Origin: Zygnema cylindricum
Lineage: Eukaryota; Streptophyta; Zygnematophyceae; Zygnematales; Zygnemataceae
Assembly (NCBI GenBank): GCA_037447655.1
Contig: JBBHKE010001695.1
Coordinates: forward strand, 229,073 to 289,518
Reading direction: 5' to 3'
Length of the DNA: 60,446 nucleotides
Each line of letters opens with the position of its first letter. Positions within the stretch are counted from its first letter, which is position 1. Below are positions 34,857 to 47,622 of the stretch, one piece after another. The notes beneath the pieces were generated by a model. It was not told where the DNA came from. It did no database searches and saw only the letters and a list, made by a program, of their open reading frames with translations. The translations under genes and the position numbers were made by a program.

Positions 34857-37800
34857 GGAACCTGATTTCGGAACTGAAACGAAAACGAGAGGTGGTCGTA
34901 CGGATTCCTTGGAAATAAGGTGAGAAGAAAGGAAGAGAGAGGGAAATAGAAAAAGGATAAAATAAAAAGAGTGAGGGAGAAGGAAACACGAGAGCCAGGG
35001 AGGTAGGAAATACCGGTGGAGAAGGAGGAGAGAATAGGAATGAAGAAGGATAGGATGGTAGAAGAGAGTGACGACAATACATAAGTAAAGAAAGAAATTA
35101 AAATAAAAAAATAAGTGAGGGAAGGAATGCAGAAGTCGGGGGAGAAAGGAGAGAAGGAATGCCGAAATTGAGGGAGAAAAAAGGGAAATGGCAGGAGAGG
35201 TAAATGAAGGGGAACGGTGGGACATTACTGTCGCCACATTGTAAATTTTGTTTTCAAAATCTAATTTGATGACCTTTTCCCTCTTCTAGGTGGCCATCCT
35301 TGCTCTCCCTCTTCCTGCTTATTTTTCTGTCGCTCTCTTCTCTTGCAAGTGGAGCTTCTTCAAAAGTTTACATCAAATCCTTTCAAGCAGGTGAGTCAAA
35401 AACAAGAAACTTCCCCGAAGTTTACAACTTTATGCTTTCGTGTTCACCTTATCTCCGTTTGTTAATTTCCACTCATTGGCCCACATTGATAGGGAGATAA
35501 TATTTTGGAATAATTTCCTCCATTTTATGTTTGTTTTTTTTTTTAATTGCTTTTTATTATTTTTTTTATTTTTTTCTCAGGCGCTCTCCAAAGTGTAGGA
35601 TTTTTTCTAGTTGCATCGGACCCTAAAATATTTTTTTCGTGGAAGAAATCCAATCCTTGTGATAAGTGGCTTGGCGTAAAATGTGACAGTAATGGGAACG
35701 TTGTTTCTTTGTAAGTTGGTAAAATGCTCCATTTTCCAGATTTATTTCTTTAGACAATTTTATTTTCGTAGTACCAAGACTAATCCCAAGTAATGTCGGT
35801 ACAACTTTCATGAACTAAATGCATTTGCACATTTTCTTATGAACAAGTCCTTATCTACATTATTTTAGATAGTCATGTTATTGAGTTTACTTACGTTTTT
35901 TATTTATTTTTATTCAACACCAATTCTGGTGTTTAGTGTATCATGGCCCTTTCCCTTTGTTTAACTCCATGTACCTGTATGTACCATGCTGTGTATTAAA
36001 CCTGGGATTCGTTAATGATTTTTTTTTAGTTATGCTATCTATTTTTTTTTTAATAATTTAAAGTATGAGTATTTTATGCTTTGTTTGGATCGCTATGGAT
36101 TTGTTTGTGTAGACTCCTCACGCCGGATTCAGTGCATTATGGAAATTATTCTTTCAAGGCGACTCTCGACCCAACTCTTTATTCGGTGAATGAGAATGGA
36201 TCTTTATTATCTGGAGTCATCAGCCCAAATATAACTGCTCTAACTTATTTGAAGTATTTGTAAGCTCTCAACATCTTAGACCATCCTTTCAAGTTTGCTG
36301 CGTGGCAATCAAACTATTTCTTTCTGATATTTTTTTTTATCGATAATGGAAAGTTTTTCTCTGTAACATTAGGTTAAGTTGCGAGATTGATATTTCGATT
36401 CCATTTATTTCTACGTTTTGAAGGTTTGATTTTTTGTTTTCTTGTTATTATTCTCAATTTTAATTCCTTGTTTTTATCTTTTTCCATTTGCAGAATTATT
36501 ACTGGCCAAGCAATTACCGGAAAAATACCAAAAGAAATTGGAAGCTTACAAAATCTAGTTTTTCTGTAAGTACTTTTTCGCTTCCTTTTCTTACTCATTT
36601 AACTGTGAACGAGGATTCCAATTATATTTCTAAAGTATGATGTTCCCCTTTTTTGAAATCATCATTTCAACATCACCGCTTTTATATTGTCCAACAAATA
36701 GCCAAATTGCGTCCATAGAGATTAAATTAATGGATAAATGTTGTGAAGTGACGATATTCAACATATCGCATGGGCGTCAAAGCTTTAATTTTAGAAAATG
36801 GCCAAAATGGTGTAGAGCCAGGGTACGTTGGCAAGCCACATGAGATAGAGCACATCGTGTGAGAGCGTGTGGAGTATTTTCCACTTTAGAATCACGTGTT
36901 TGTATTGCGCTACAAGCTGGTGTGCCAGCACACCACTCACTACTGTATCAATTCGGTACTAGGCTCTTGCATACACATCGGCCAGGTAGCTCAGTTGGTA
37001 GAGCTAGTGTACGGCTACACCAGGTCCAGGTTTGATCCCTGGCTTGGCCATTTTCCAAAGGTAAAGCTTTGGCGCCCATGCGATGCGTTGAATAACGCCG
37101 ATTCTCTACAATAACAGAATCCATCTACAAAAAAGTAAATGAATGCGAAATTTCTACCAATACCTTGAGAATTCTCTAAATAAACTTCACACAAACGCTT
37201 TGGTTTTTATATGTTCCTACGAAAATAGGGAACTTATCACGTTTAATGTATAATTCATTTTTTCTTTTTTAATTTAAAAATAATAAATAGCGCAATTTAA
37301 AACGGTAGTTGATACTTCTCTTTTTTTTGGATTTTGTAGTGTTAATAAATGAAAAGTTGATATGGCAGCACAAAATGAAAAAATGAAAAGTAGTGTTTTT
37401 CATCCGCTTATCATTATCAGCAGTAAACATTTGAAATAGATGAAATATAATCTTGTTTCTTATCTTGGAGAGTATCCACCCATCGCCTCAAGTTCGGATG
37501 CCAGAACTCTCCCTAGCATTTTGCATATTCCATTATTTTTTAATATTTTTTACTTGTACATTTATGTGTATAATAGTGTGTGCATATAAATTTATGTCGG
37601 AAATTGTCTTGTGCGATGTCCATTTTATTTTTGTTGGAGGATGGAGCTTGTTGACATTTAATGAACCATATTTTTCGAGAAAATACTAATGAAACCATTG
37701 TTAAATTCGGATTTTTTTCTTTGAATTGTATTTTTGTAGAGATTTGAGCTACAACTCTCTTGTCGGACAACTTCCTTCTAGTATCGGAACTCTTTCAAAA

Positions 37801-40800
37801 TTGCAGTATTTGTAAGTGTAACTCAGTAATGTATTTTGACAGCATTTTCGCTCGGACATACCCGAAAAAAAAAAAAAAAAAACCTTATGCAGACAGGAAG
37901 AAGTATCGTAGTACTCTTTTTCATCTGTGTTTCATTCCTTAATCGAGTTGTCTGTTCCGTACACAGTTATGGTTTAGTACTTTGCTTTGTTTCTGTAAAT
38001 GCATTTCTCAGCCTTGAGAATAATATTTTTTTCACTGTTACAAAAATGTTTCCATCAAACTAAAGTGGAAATGGACTCATATTCGTTATCCTTTTGCAGC
38101 TGCCCACCTGCAATCACGTTTTATTCTGTACAAAACTCTCCAACTTTAATTTGTATAGTTTCTGATGAATGACTTATGTTCCTATTATATTTTTTTTCTG
38201 CACATAGCTTGTCTTATTTTTCTTTGTGCACTATAGCCAATTTTTATGGAGTCACCTTCGCCTGATTTAATGGTAACCGATTTATTACTATTTCTATGAT
38301 TTTTTACAGGAATCTAGGGAAGAATGGGAACTATGATAAAAGATCGGGGTTGAATGGAGTTATACCCAATGCGATTGGAAATTTAATTTTGCTGGAATAT
38401 TTGTGAGTGACTTATTTTTATCAATTCCTCCATTTTTTGCACACCGTTGAAATGACCTTCCTATCCGCTATGATCTACACCCTTTTCTCTACATGTCTGT
38501 CCTTTTCTCCTATCACTAGCCTGTTTGAGTGACAGGTGAAAGCCATCACTCTTTATGCCTATGATTTTATTTTTTTTCTGTTTTTTTTAGAATTCTTGTT
38601 CGTACATTCGTTTTTCCAAGCCGCTTCTGATTTCTACCTTTTGGTTTTCAAATAGTCCTAGCTACAATCTAGTTAGAATCGACGGAACATTGTGACTGGA
38701 CCACCTCTTCTAGGTTCCGTTGTTTTTATTCGTAGTTTTGTTTTGCGTCCACTGTAATATTCCACGTCACTCCTACAGAGGCGTCGAATTGGGTGTCAGA
38801 TTCGTGCGACGCTTTAGACTTACTCACGTTAAGATTGACACGAACCTTGTCGGAACCTTCCTGTTTTTTTCTTCTTGTGCACTTTTCGCGCTTTTTTTTA
38901 TGCTGTCTCTTTCATTTTCGTGGCCATGGCTTCCACTTCAATAAGTTATGGGCCAGATTCTCACCCTTCCGATGCAAAAACTCTCAATCAATTTGATGGC
39001 ACTAAATTCTACCAATGGGAGTTCCAAATGGAGCGTGTTTTCCGGCGTGAAGATGTTAGGTCAATTGTGAACAGCTTTGGGAGTCTCTTTCTGGCCTATA
39101 CTGGGACTGAAGTTGCCGATATGGACCTCTCCCTTCTTGCTCACATCACTTGAGAAATAAGGAACTCTGTCGCTAATTGGTGACTTGTTTTGACTACGGA
39201 TCCCTCCCAACTTCACCTCATTTGTGACTCGCTCACTAAAAACCAGCACGAAAGCTATATCACTCCCAGCACAAGAAGATGTCGTTTGTGGTTTACGTAA
39301 TCCTCTTTATGTCCTCAAACAGCCCCTTCGAGTGTGAAAACGCACACTCGAAGCTGTACTCTTCGCTAACGGTTTCGAACGCATCGATATCGATTTTTCT
39401 TTTTACATTAGCGACATCGGCTCCATCTTTGTCATCATTGCCGATTATGCGGATAGCCTCATTGTCACGGGTCTATCTCTCCCAAAAATCCATCATGCTC
39501 GTGACATGCTCCGCCATCACTTTTAATATGAGCAATCTATGCGAATTGAAATATTGTCTTGGAATTCAAATTGTCTGTGAACGCTCGACCCGCACGCTTC
39601 ACATGAGACAAATTACATATGTATCGGACATATTCCTCAAAGACGATCTCTCCAGTTTCTCCCCAATTTCTACCTCTTTGGACCCCAATTTTTCCATCCA
39701 CAGGGGCTTTCATGATCAATGTCGAAGCAAGGAAGGAAGTCATGTACGCCATGCTCCCCACTCGCCCATATACTGTGGTGGGCATTGGCCAATTAAGCCA
39801 ATTTGCCATTTCCTCTTCCAATTTTCACATCCAAGCTGCGAAACGCGTCTCCCCTTACCTCCAAAGCTCCAAAAAATTATCACATAACTTTTGGCGACTC
39901 CACAACTCCCCTCGTTGGGACTTGTGATAGTGATTGGGGCGATGACTTGGAAACTCGCCGCTCCACCTCAGGCGTATGTTTTTTCTCTCGGTGGTGGCCT
40001 CATTTCATAGTCTGCCTATGAGCAACCCATAGCTGCCCTGTCTTCCACGGAGGCATTATTTATGGCTGCCGTCGAAGCGGTCAAAGAGGCGATATGACTT
40101 TGCTCCCTTCTCATTAACCCCACCTTTCTCCAAACCGTTTCAACTATTGTCAACACCGATTCCCGAGGCGCCCTCGATCTCCGACGCAATCCTTTCACCA
40201 TAATCGTACAAAAGAGATTGACTGAAGATTCCATTTTAAGCGTGAATCGGTCGTCAACGACGTCCTTTCTTTGCTTTATAGTCGTATGGCCTCCCAAATT
40301 GATGATTTCCTTACAAGGGCGCTTCATGCCCCCCAATTCGAGAAACCCAGTATCGTCCAAATTTTTGATTTTTCCCAAAATTAACTTCCATTTTATGTTG
40401 CCATCTTTTGCTCCAAGGTTGAGATAGTCTACATTTCCTTCTTTCTAACTTCAATAGTTGATCCAGTTTGACATTTTTTTTTTTTTTTGTATTATTCTAC
40501 TCTCTTGAATTTACTGAAGGGATTTGAGCGTAAATGGCTTGTCGGGAGCGGTCCCCGAGACGTTGAGACACCTAAAAAATTTAAAAATCTTGTAAGGCTA
40601 TTATTTTTTTTTGTCAGGTTTTTTTTATATTTTTTTTTATTTCAGTTTATTATTTTTTACATCTATAACTTTAAAAATCTTTAGCCAAATCTTGATAGAG
40701 CCAACGAAACAAAAAAAAAAGACAAGAACCAGCAAAATGGAAATGAAAAAAGAAAAAATCGTATTGACATTTCATCACTCATTTTTCCGTATTGAAGCCT

Positions 40801-43686
40801 ATGTTTATCTCAACCCTTTTTTAGTCCTAAACGCTAAGTCCTACGCCTAGTACTTACAGTTAGCGCTGTGTAATCTTTGTCACTTATGTGTACCTACATC
40901 GACAGTGTAGAAGATCCGCTTCAGGAACTAAAATAATATTTTTCAGCTTTTAGATTCTTTTTACTTTTTCAACAACAGACCATTTCTTAGTGATAATCAC
41001 ATAGATGAGTCACATTTTGGAATGCTTCTGCCTATGTAACTCCTTGGATCATCCATTCACTTTTTTTTCCTATCAAGCCCTTTTGTATTCTTGTTCCCTT
41101 ACATGTTATATAAGAAAAATCCTACGAAAAACCCTCTTTGTATCTTGTTTTGTCTTTTCATATTGTCCTTCTTGTTTTTGTCAATTTTTTGGCCATTTTC
41201 ATGGCCGAAACAAACAACACCCATACTAAAGCTACATTTCTAGTGTGCACTATTAGTATTCAATTATCTTATTTCCAAATCAGATATGTGAAAAGACAAT
41301 TTTCCACACTTAATATTTACTGCATTACTCTTCCTTCTCCCCTCCCCCCTCTCCCCTCCCCTCATTTCTCTCTCCCCTCCTTACATCAGTCCACGTCCTC
41401 CTTCCCTCTTCTCACTCACCTCCACCCCCTACGCCCCTCTTCTTTCCACTTCCCCTCCCCCTCCCCCTCCCCTCTCCCTCCCTCTTCTCTTCTCCCCCCT
41501 CGTCCTTTTTCCCTTTCGGGTTGTCAGAGAGTTTCCTGTTTAACTTGTAATTTACTCACGAAACCGAATGACCAAATAGACTATTGCAATCGATTCTTTT
41601 AGTTTATATTTTTCTACTGAGTTTTTAGGTGTTATAATGTCATTCTCTCCCTCTCCCCCCCTCTCACCCCGCCCTCCCTTCCCCCTCTCGTTCCTTCCCT
41701 CTATCCCTCCCTCCCTCCCTCCCTCGTCGCTCACTCCCTCTCTCCCACCCTCTGCGAAAATTAATGTTTTAAATTTTCACATTTGTCAAACACCATGGAT
41801 TTAATTTTTAATGTGTGCTTTTTTTTTGGTTCATAACGATCAGAGGGAAAGATAGTATAAACTGTGTTTAGATTTTTTAAACAAAGAAAAAAATAAAAAA
41901 ATGGTTGATAAGTCGATGGTTGCATATACGGATAAAGGTTGAATAAAAATATAAATTAAACAGGCAATAAATTGAACATCCTAATTGTCAATTAATTTCA
42001 ATACTGGTGAATTGGGAGCTGTAATGAGGTGATTCCAAAAAATATTATGTTCTAAAGTTCTGAATGAAATTTTTATTTAGAAAATAATTTTATGGTCCCT
42101 AAAATTCAGTATTTTGACTGCCCAACAGGACATTATCATACAACAACTTTTTTGCGGTACCGTTCTTTTTTCTTGGAAACTTCACAAAACTTGTCACTTT
42201 GTGAGTATTTACAAAATCTGATCCTTTGGTACCTCAAAAAAGAACAAAAAACAAAATGTATTTTTTGCCATGTCATTATGGTATGAAGGGCTCAAATGCG
42301 CTTCGTGCCATAGTTTATTTGTCATAATTTCATTATTATCTGGTGAGAAGTATATCCATTCACATAGATTCACATATAAGTTTGTTTTTAAGTGCATATT
42401 TTTCACTTTTATTTTTATTTTTTCCAGGGACTTATCGAACAACACTTTTAGAGGCAACATTCCTAGTATAATTGGGAACTACACAAAATTGACCGGCTTG
42501 TGAGTATTTTTCTTCCATTCAGTTTCCAATAAGTAGAAAAAAAAAAGCATAGCAAAAATGATCATTGCTTTATGATTTTCAGTCTTCTAAATGCAACCAA
42601 AAAAATAAATAAAAATATTTCTTTCTAATTTTAACATTTTTTTACAAAATTTGGATCTGAAGGTACCTTTCGAATTGTTTTTTTCCTGGACCCCTTCCAG
42701 ACACCATCTTTAACCTTGCCAATCTCAAATACTTGTGAGTGTTATTTTTTCTCCTTCCTATTCTGGTTTACTTTGTTTTTCTCTTAATTACTTAATGAAA
42801 TACTGAAGAGTATTTTCTTTACTGAACAAACTTTATATTAATAGCTTTTCTCGAAGGAATGTTGAAAATTGCAGCATTTGAGTGCAAAGATATGTGGTTT
42901 TTCTATTCTTAATGTTTTTTTTTTTAAGTTAGGTTTTTTGAATATGAATTTGTGCATCATTCATAAAAAAAACACAAGCTGTTCTCAATTTGGTTGAAAA
43001 ACAAAAGTTCAAGCATTTAAACTAATAGGGTTTCCTTGATTCTTGTGACAGATATTTGTCAAATAATTTTCTGATTGGGGATATTTCGAAGGAAATTGGG
43101 AAACTAAAAAAGCTTACTGAATTGTAAATCACGAAACCTTAACCTCTCGATCGTGTCATTTAGATAGAAACGAGAGAAAATTTGAGGAAATTGACAAAAT
43201 AAGAGGGAAGAGAGGAAAGGGGAGCGGAGGAGAGGAAGAGAAGGATGAGGCCGGGGAGGACCAAGAGGAAGGGAAGAGGAGGTCAAGGAAGGCTCGGAGA
43301 GGATATTTGTGTGGAATATGGAAAAATGGGATGGATTTTACAATGGTTACTCTGTAATAATTTAAAATTAGGGATATGGAAGGTAAAAGGGAGAGTATGT
43401 ATTTTTACTATGAATTCCTTTTGAAATGTTCATGGGCGTAAAACTATCTTTATTCACTTTCAACACGGGACCAATTTTTTTATTTTTTTTTCAGATTTTA
43501 GGCCTTTTTAGGCTTTTATGATGGGAAATGAGTCACATTGTGAGGACTTACATTAGGGAAGTTAAAAAATAAATAAATAAATGAATGGATATGAAAGAGA
43601 GAGAGAGGCAGTAGGGAGAGAGAAGAGAAAGAGAGGGGGAGATAGAGGGGGAGAGAGAGAGGGGGAGAGAGAAGGGAGAGAGAGGA

Positions 43687-43719
<33 letters not shown>

Positions 43720-46700
43720 GACCCTTATTATTTTTGGGGAGGGATGACAGGGGTTTGTCCGGAAACAGTTTTTCTGGAGATTTCACTCACACCATTGAAA
43801 AGTTAACAAACTTGGAAATTTTGTAAGTTGATTATTTTTATTTATGTTTTTAGTATTTGACTTGAATTTTTTTTTTGTTTAACAATAAAAAAGTATGGAT
43901 AATAATTTCTTTCTTTAGCTTTATCTCCTTTGATTGTCTTCATTTTTCCACTTTTGAGAAAATTCGGGAAACAATCATAGGGGCAATGGAAAAAAAGTTG
44001 TGTTGCATAGAATAAGATTTGTTTTTTTAATTTTTATTTTTTTATGGATATGGAGAAAAGATGAATCAGGAAGAATTTTGAAACTAAAATTGTATTTTAG
44101 AAAGGCTTTCAGATCAGGAAAACCTACAACTTTTATGCATGGAAAAAAATAAGGATTAGATAACCAATTGTTCTTTTTCCTGTGTTTCCAATCTAAAGGA
44201 AGCTTTCTGATGAGATCAGTTCTCTATAGGAAATAATGTTCTTTATCGAAGCAGTAGTATCTTACAATTTACCTAAATGGGATTGATTCTAGACAAATCG
44301 AATCGAATAAGTTTGAAGGAGGATTTCCAATCGTAAACTCGAAAAAACTCCGAGATTTGTAAGAACTCGACACTTTTCTGAAATTACTTCAAGGTCGAAT
44401 AAGAAAAAAAAAAAATACATTTTGGATGTTTGACAGCATTTTTACCGCAGGAAGAAAAAAAAAAAAAATTATCCAGCATATTTTGTGGCATATTGAGATT
44501 CTTCCAAAAAAGTTAATAATACTAATAGGAATATATAATTTATATATGTATATATACATGTACACGTGTATACATGTATGTATATGACATGTGTAACATT
44601 TATTGCAGTGACAAGCAGTAGGAAATGATTACTTCCGACAAGAAAAAGGAAGGAAGTAAAATATAAGTAAAACGTTGTGCTAGTAAAAAAAGAGTAAAAA
44701 ATGTTATTTTAGTTAAAGACAATAAAACTCCCGTTTACGCCAACATGGCATTTATAAAATTAGTGTAAGACAAAAATGTGAACCGAGGTTCTAAGCGTAA
44801 CAATTTGGAAAATTATCCCTTAGGGGATTATTTATCTATGAGAATTCAAAAAAACCAGCATATTTTTCATTTTTATATTAATATTTAATTTATGTTTTTT
44901 TTGGTATTTTTTTTTTTTTTTTTCCAATTGAAACCATTTTTTTTGCCAAAATTTGGATTTTTTTGGTCAAATTTGTAATATTTTTTGACAGGGCGGCCGA
45001 TCACAATAATTTCAGTGTCCCTTTCCCTTTGTGGTTGACAAATTTATCGAATTTGGAATCTCTGTGAGTTAAATTTTAAAACCTCTACTCAGAAAGGGTT
45101 TTTACATAGAAATATCAAACTTTCTGAGGAGTAAACAGATTTTTTTGTTGATGCCTTTGACTAAAATTTTAGATTTACCTCCCCAATTTCATTAATGGCA
45201 AGCATAGTCTCTTCATATCGCCAAATGTTTGTGAGACAACTGGGATACTCAAATTATTCGAATATCTGAATTGAATGCAGGATATTCAGCAATTGTTGTA
45301 GGGACAACCTTTTTCTAGGTTCAAATACTTGTCCACTAATTTTCCCAAATTATGAATTTTCATGTTCCATAAAATTTGATATGGACGATATTGCAGATAA
45401 AAAGCTAATGTCTGCGAAATTTCCGAAGAAAAAGTGCAATTTTCATCTTGTACGGAGGAATATTTTTGGAATTTTTTTTTTTTGTTTTTGCAGATTGCCA
45501 AATATCAAATTTATATGCATTCAACTACAAATGCGGTGACTATGTGCAAAACCTGTCAAAAAATTGTCAGTCTGAAGTAAATGTGTGAAACCCGAAAGCG
45601 TGCAAAAATTTACCTTTGACCCTTTGTAGAGAGTGAAGTAGAAGCTGTTTATTCATATATAAAAAAAAATGCTGAATGAATATTTAAGAAGTAAATTTTG
45701 ATAAATTTAGATTCATGGTTCATGTATTCTTGACAAAGATAACATGTACAGTTTTGTAGCTATTTATGGGTCCTGGTGAAAAACGGTATGTTTCCAAAAT
45801 AAACACAAAAAAAATCATTTGTTTTTTATGTATAAAATAAAAATATTATCTTTGAGAGTCCTAAAAATAAAAATAAATCTTCATGCTCATATTTCACTAC
45901 AAGCTTTTCTTCTTTACTTCCAGTGGCTGTAAAGATTTGGCGGTAAATTAAAATTAGAAAATTGGACTTATTTTGTGTAGTTTTTGTTTCTTAAGGTTCA
46001 TTTGCAAAGTACTGTTTAGATAAAAATTAAAAGTGTGGTTATGAATCTTTGAATAAAAACTGATACAGAAATTTTCTTTCTTCCAGGAGTTGTGCAGATT
46101 GCGGATTAAAAGGACCTATTCCTCCAGAAATCAGCAATTTGAAATCGCTAGTTTATTTGTAAGAGAATAAAGTCCCGTTTTAACTAACTAGAATATTCTT
46201 TCTTTTATCAAATAAATTTTTACATATCTATATGGATAATTATCCAGAATCACTTTCTATGGGTCAGTATACGTCAAAGGTGCAAGATTATTACTTTTAA
46301 ACTCGGTGCTTTTGGTAGTTTTTTGTATGGATTAAAAAAAGAAACAAAAGAAAAGAATGTGTAACAAAACAACTTTTTTTTTTAATTAAAACACATAGAC
46401 ATGTTTTGATGTTTTCAGGGATCTCTCAGAAAACTCTCTGATGGGGACTTTGTTGAATAATATTTCCGCACTTCAGAAACTGGAGTACTTGTAATATAAT
46501 ATGTTATAATATGTTATTACGTATATATTTTAGAATTTATTTCTGGGTTAGAAAAAAAAAAAAATTGCTTTATGTTTCGGTTCCAAAACAAACCTATTGG
46601 CAATTATTTGTTGAAGTTATATTGTACTGTTACCGTAAATAGTGTTCACAATTTTGGGATTACAAAATTGGAGACTTCGAAGGTACGATAGCATTTCATA

Positions 46701-47584
46701 TCAAAACAAAAATCCTTTATCACTCATTTTGAAAGATAAAAATGTAGAAGTAAAAACTATAACCAAGAATTTATGAAATCCAAAATCTGGATAGGACGAA
46801 ACTATTAGCGTGTTATAACGTAGGATGACGACGTATGCATTACTTCAATTTCATTTTTGTTAATACTATTTTAAAATGTAAATTAGAAACAAATGAGAAT
46901 GAATGAGGTCTTTCGTACTTATTGGTAAACTGTAATTCATAAACATGTGGAAATAATTTATGAAAATAGAAATAACAAGTTCTTACTTGAGGTCGGAGGG
47001 AGGGTTCTTCTTTCCATGACAGGAAGTTGAGTGAAAACAAGTTTACCGGGACGTTACCGGATGGCATTTTCCGTTTACCAGATCTTTCTTATCTGTGAGA
47101 ATTCACTAAAAAATAATTAGCCATTTGAAAAAAACATATATTAGCTATTACAAAAACGCAGTGCACAACCAATTTTAGCGGTGTGTGTAGTTAAGAGACT
47201 GTCAATTGCTTTTTCTTTTCCACGTTCTTGAGTTTACTTTTGCTGGTTGCAAGGTCGTAAAGTATAATTTTCGATGTCAAAATATATTTCATTTGATGTT
47301 TGTTAATTGTAAAAGTCAATGAGAAATGACAAAATCCTGGGCGTGGATTTGTCCGGAAAGAAGAAATTAAGAGACCAAATATATTTGTTTTATGTCTATG
47401 TCTATAAAGCATAGTTTTCATGTCATATTGTCTTGTTCTGTTTTGATATAACTGAACTAAATTCAGTTTCCAGTGGCATTAAACATATTTTTCCGAAAGT
47501 ATGCCCAAATATACACATATAGACATGTATGCATATGTATTAACATAATTAATATCGAAGTATATACACACACACATATATAAC

Positions 47585-47622
<38 letters not shown>

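Noticed and set aside
34686-35237. 183-codon minus-strand frame over the CT microsatellite
   Set aside because: Consists of Arg-Glu dipeptides from the (CT)n tract and overlaps exon 1 of the LRR gene; no homology signal.
45495-45540. Possible extra LRR exon after the TTTTTGCAG acceptor at 45486-45494
   Set aside because: In the required phase it meets a stop after about 14 codons and has no LRR spacing; excluded from the gene model.
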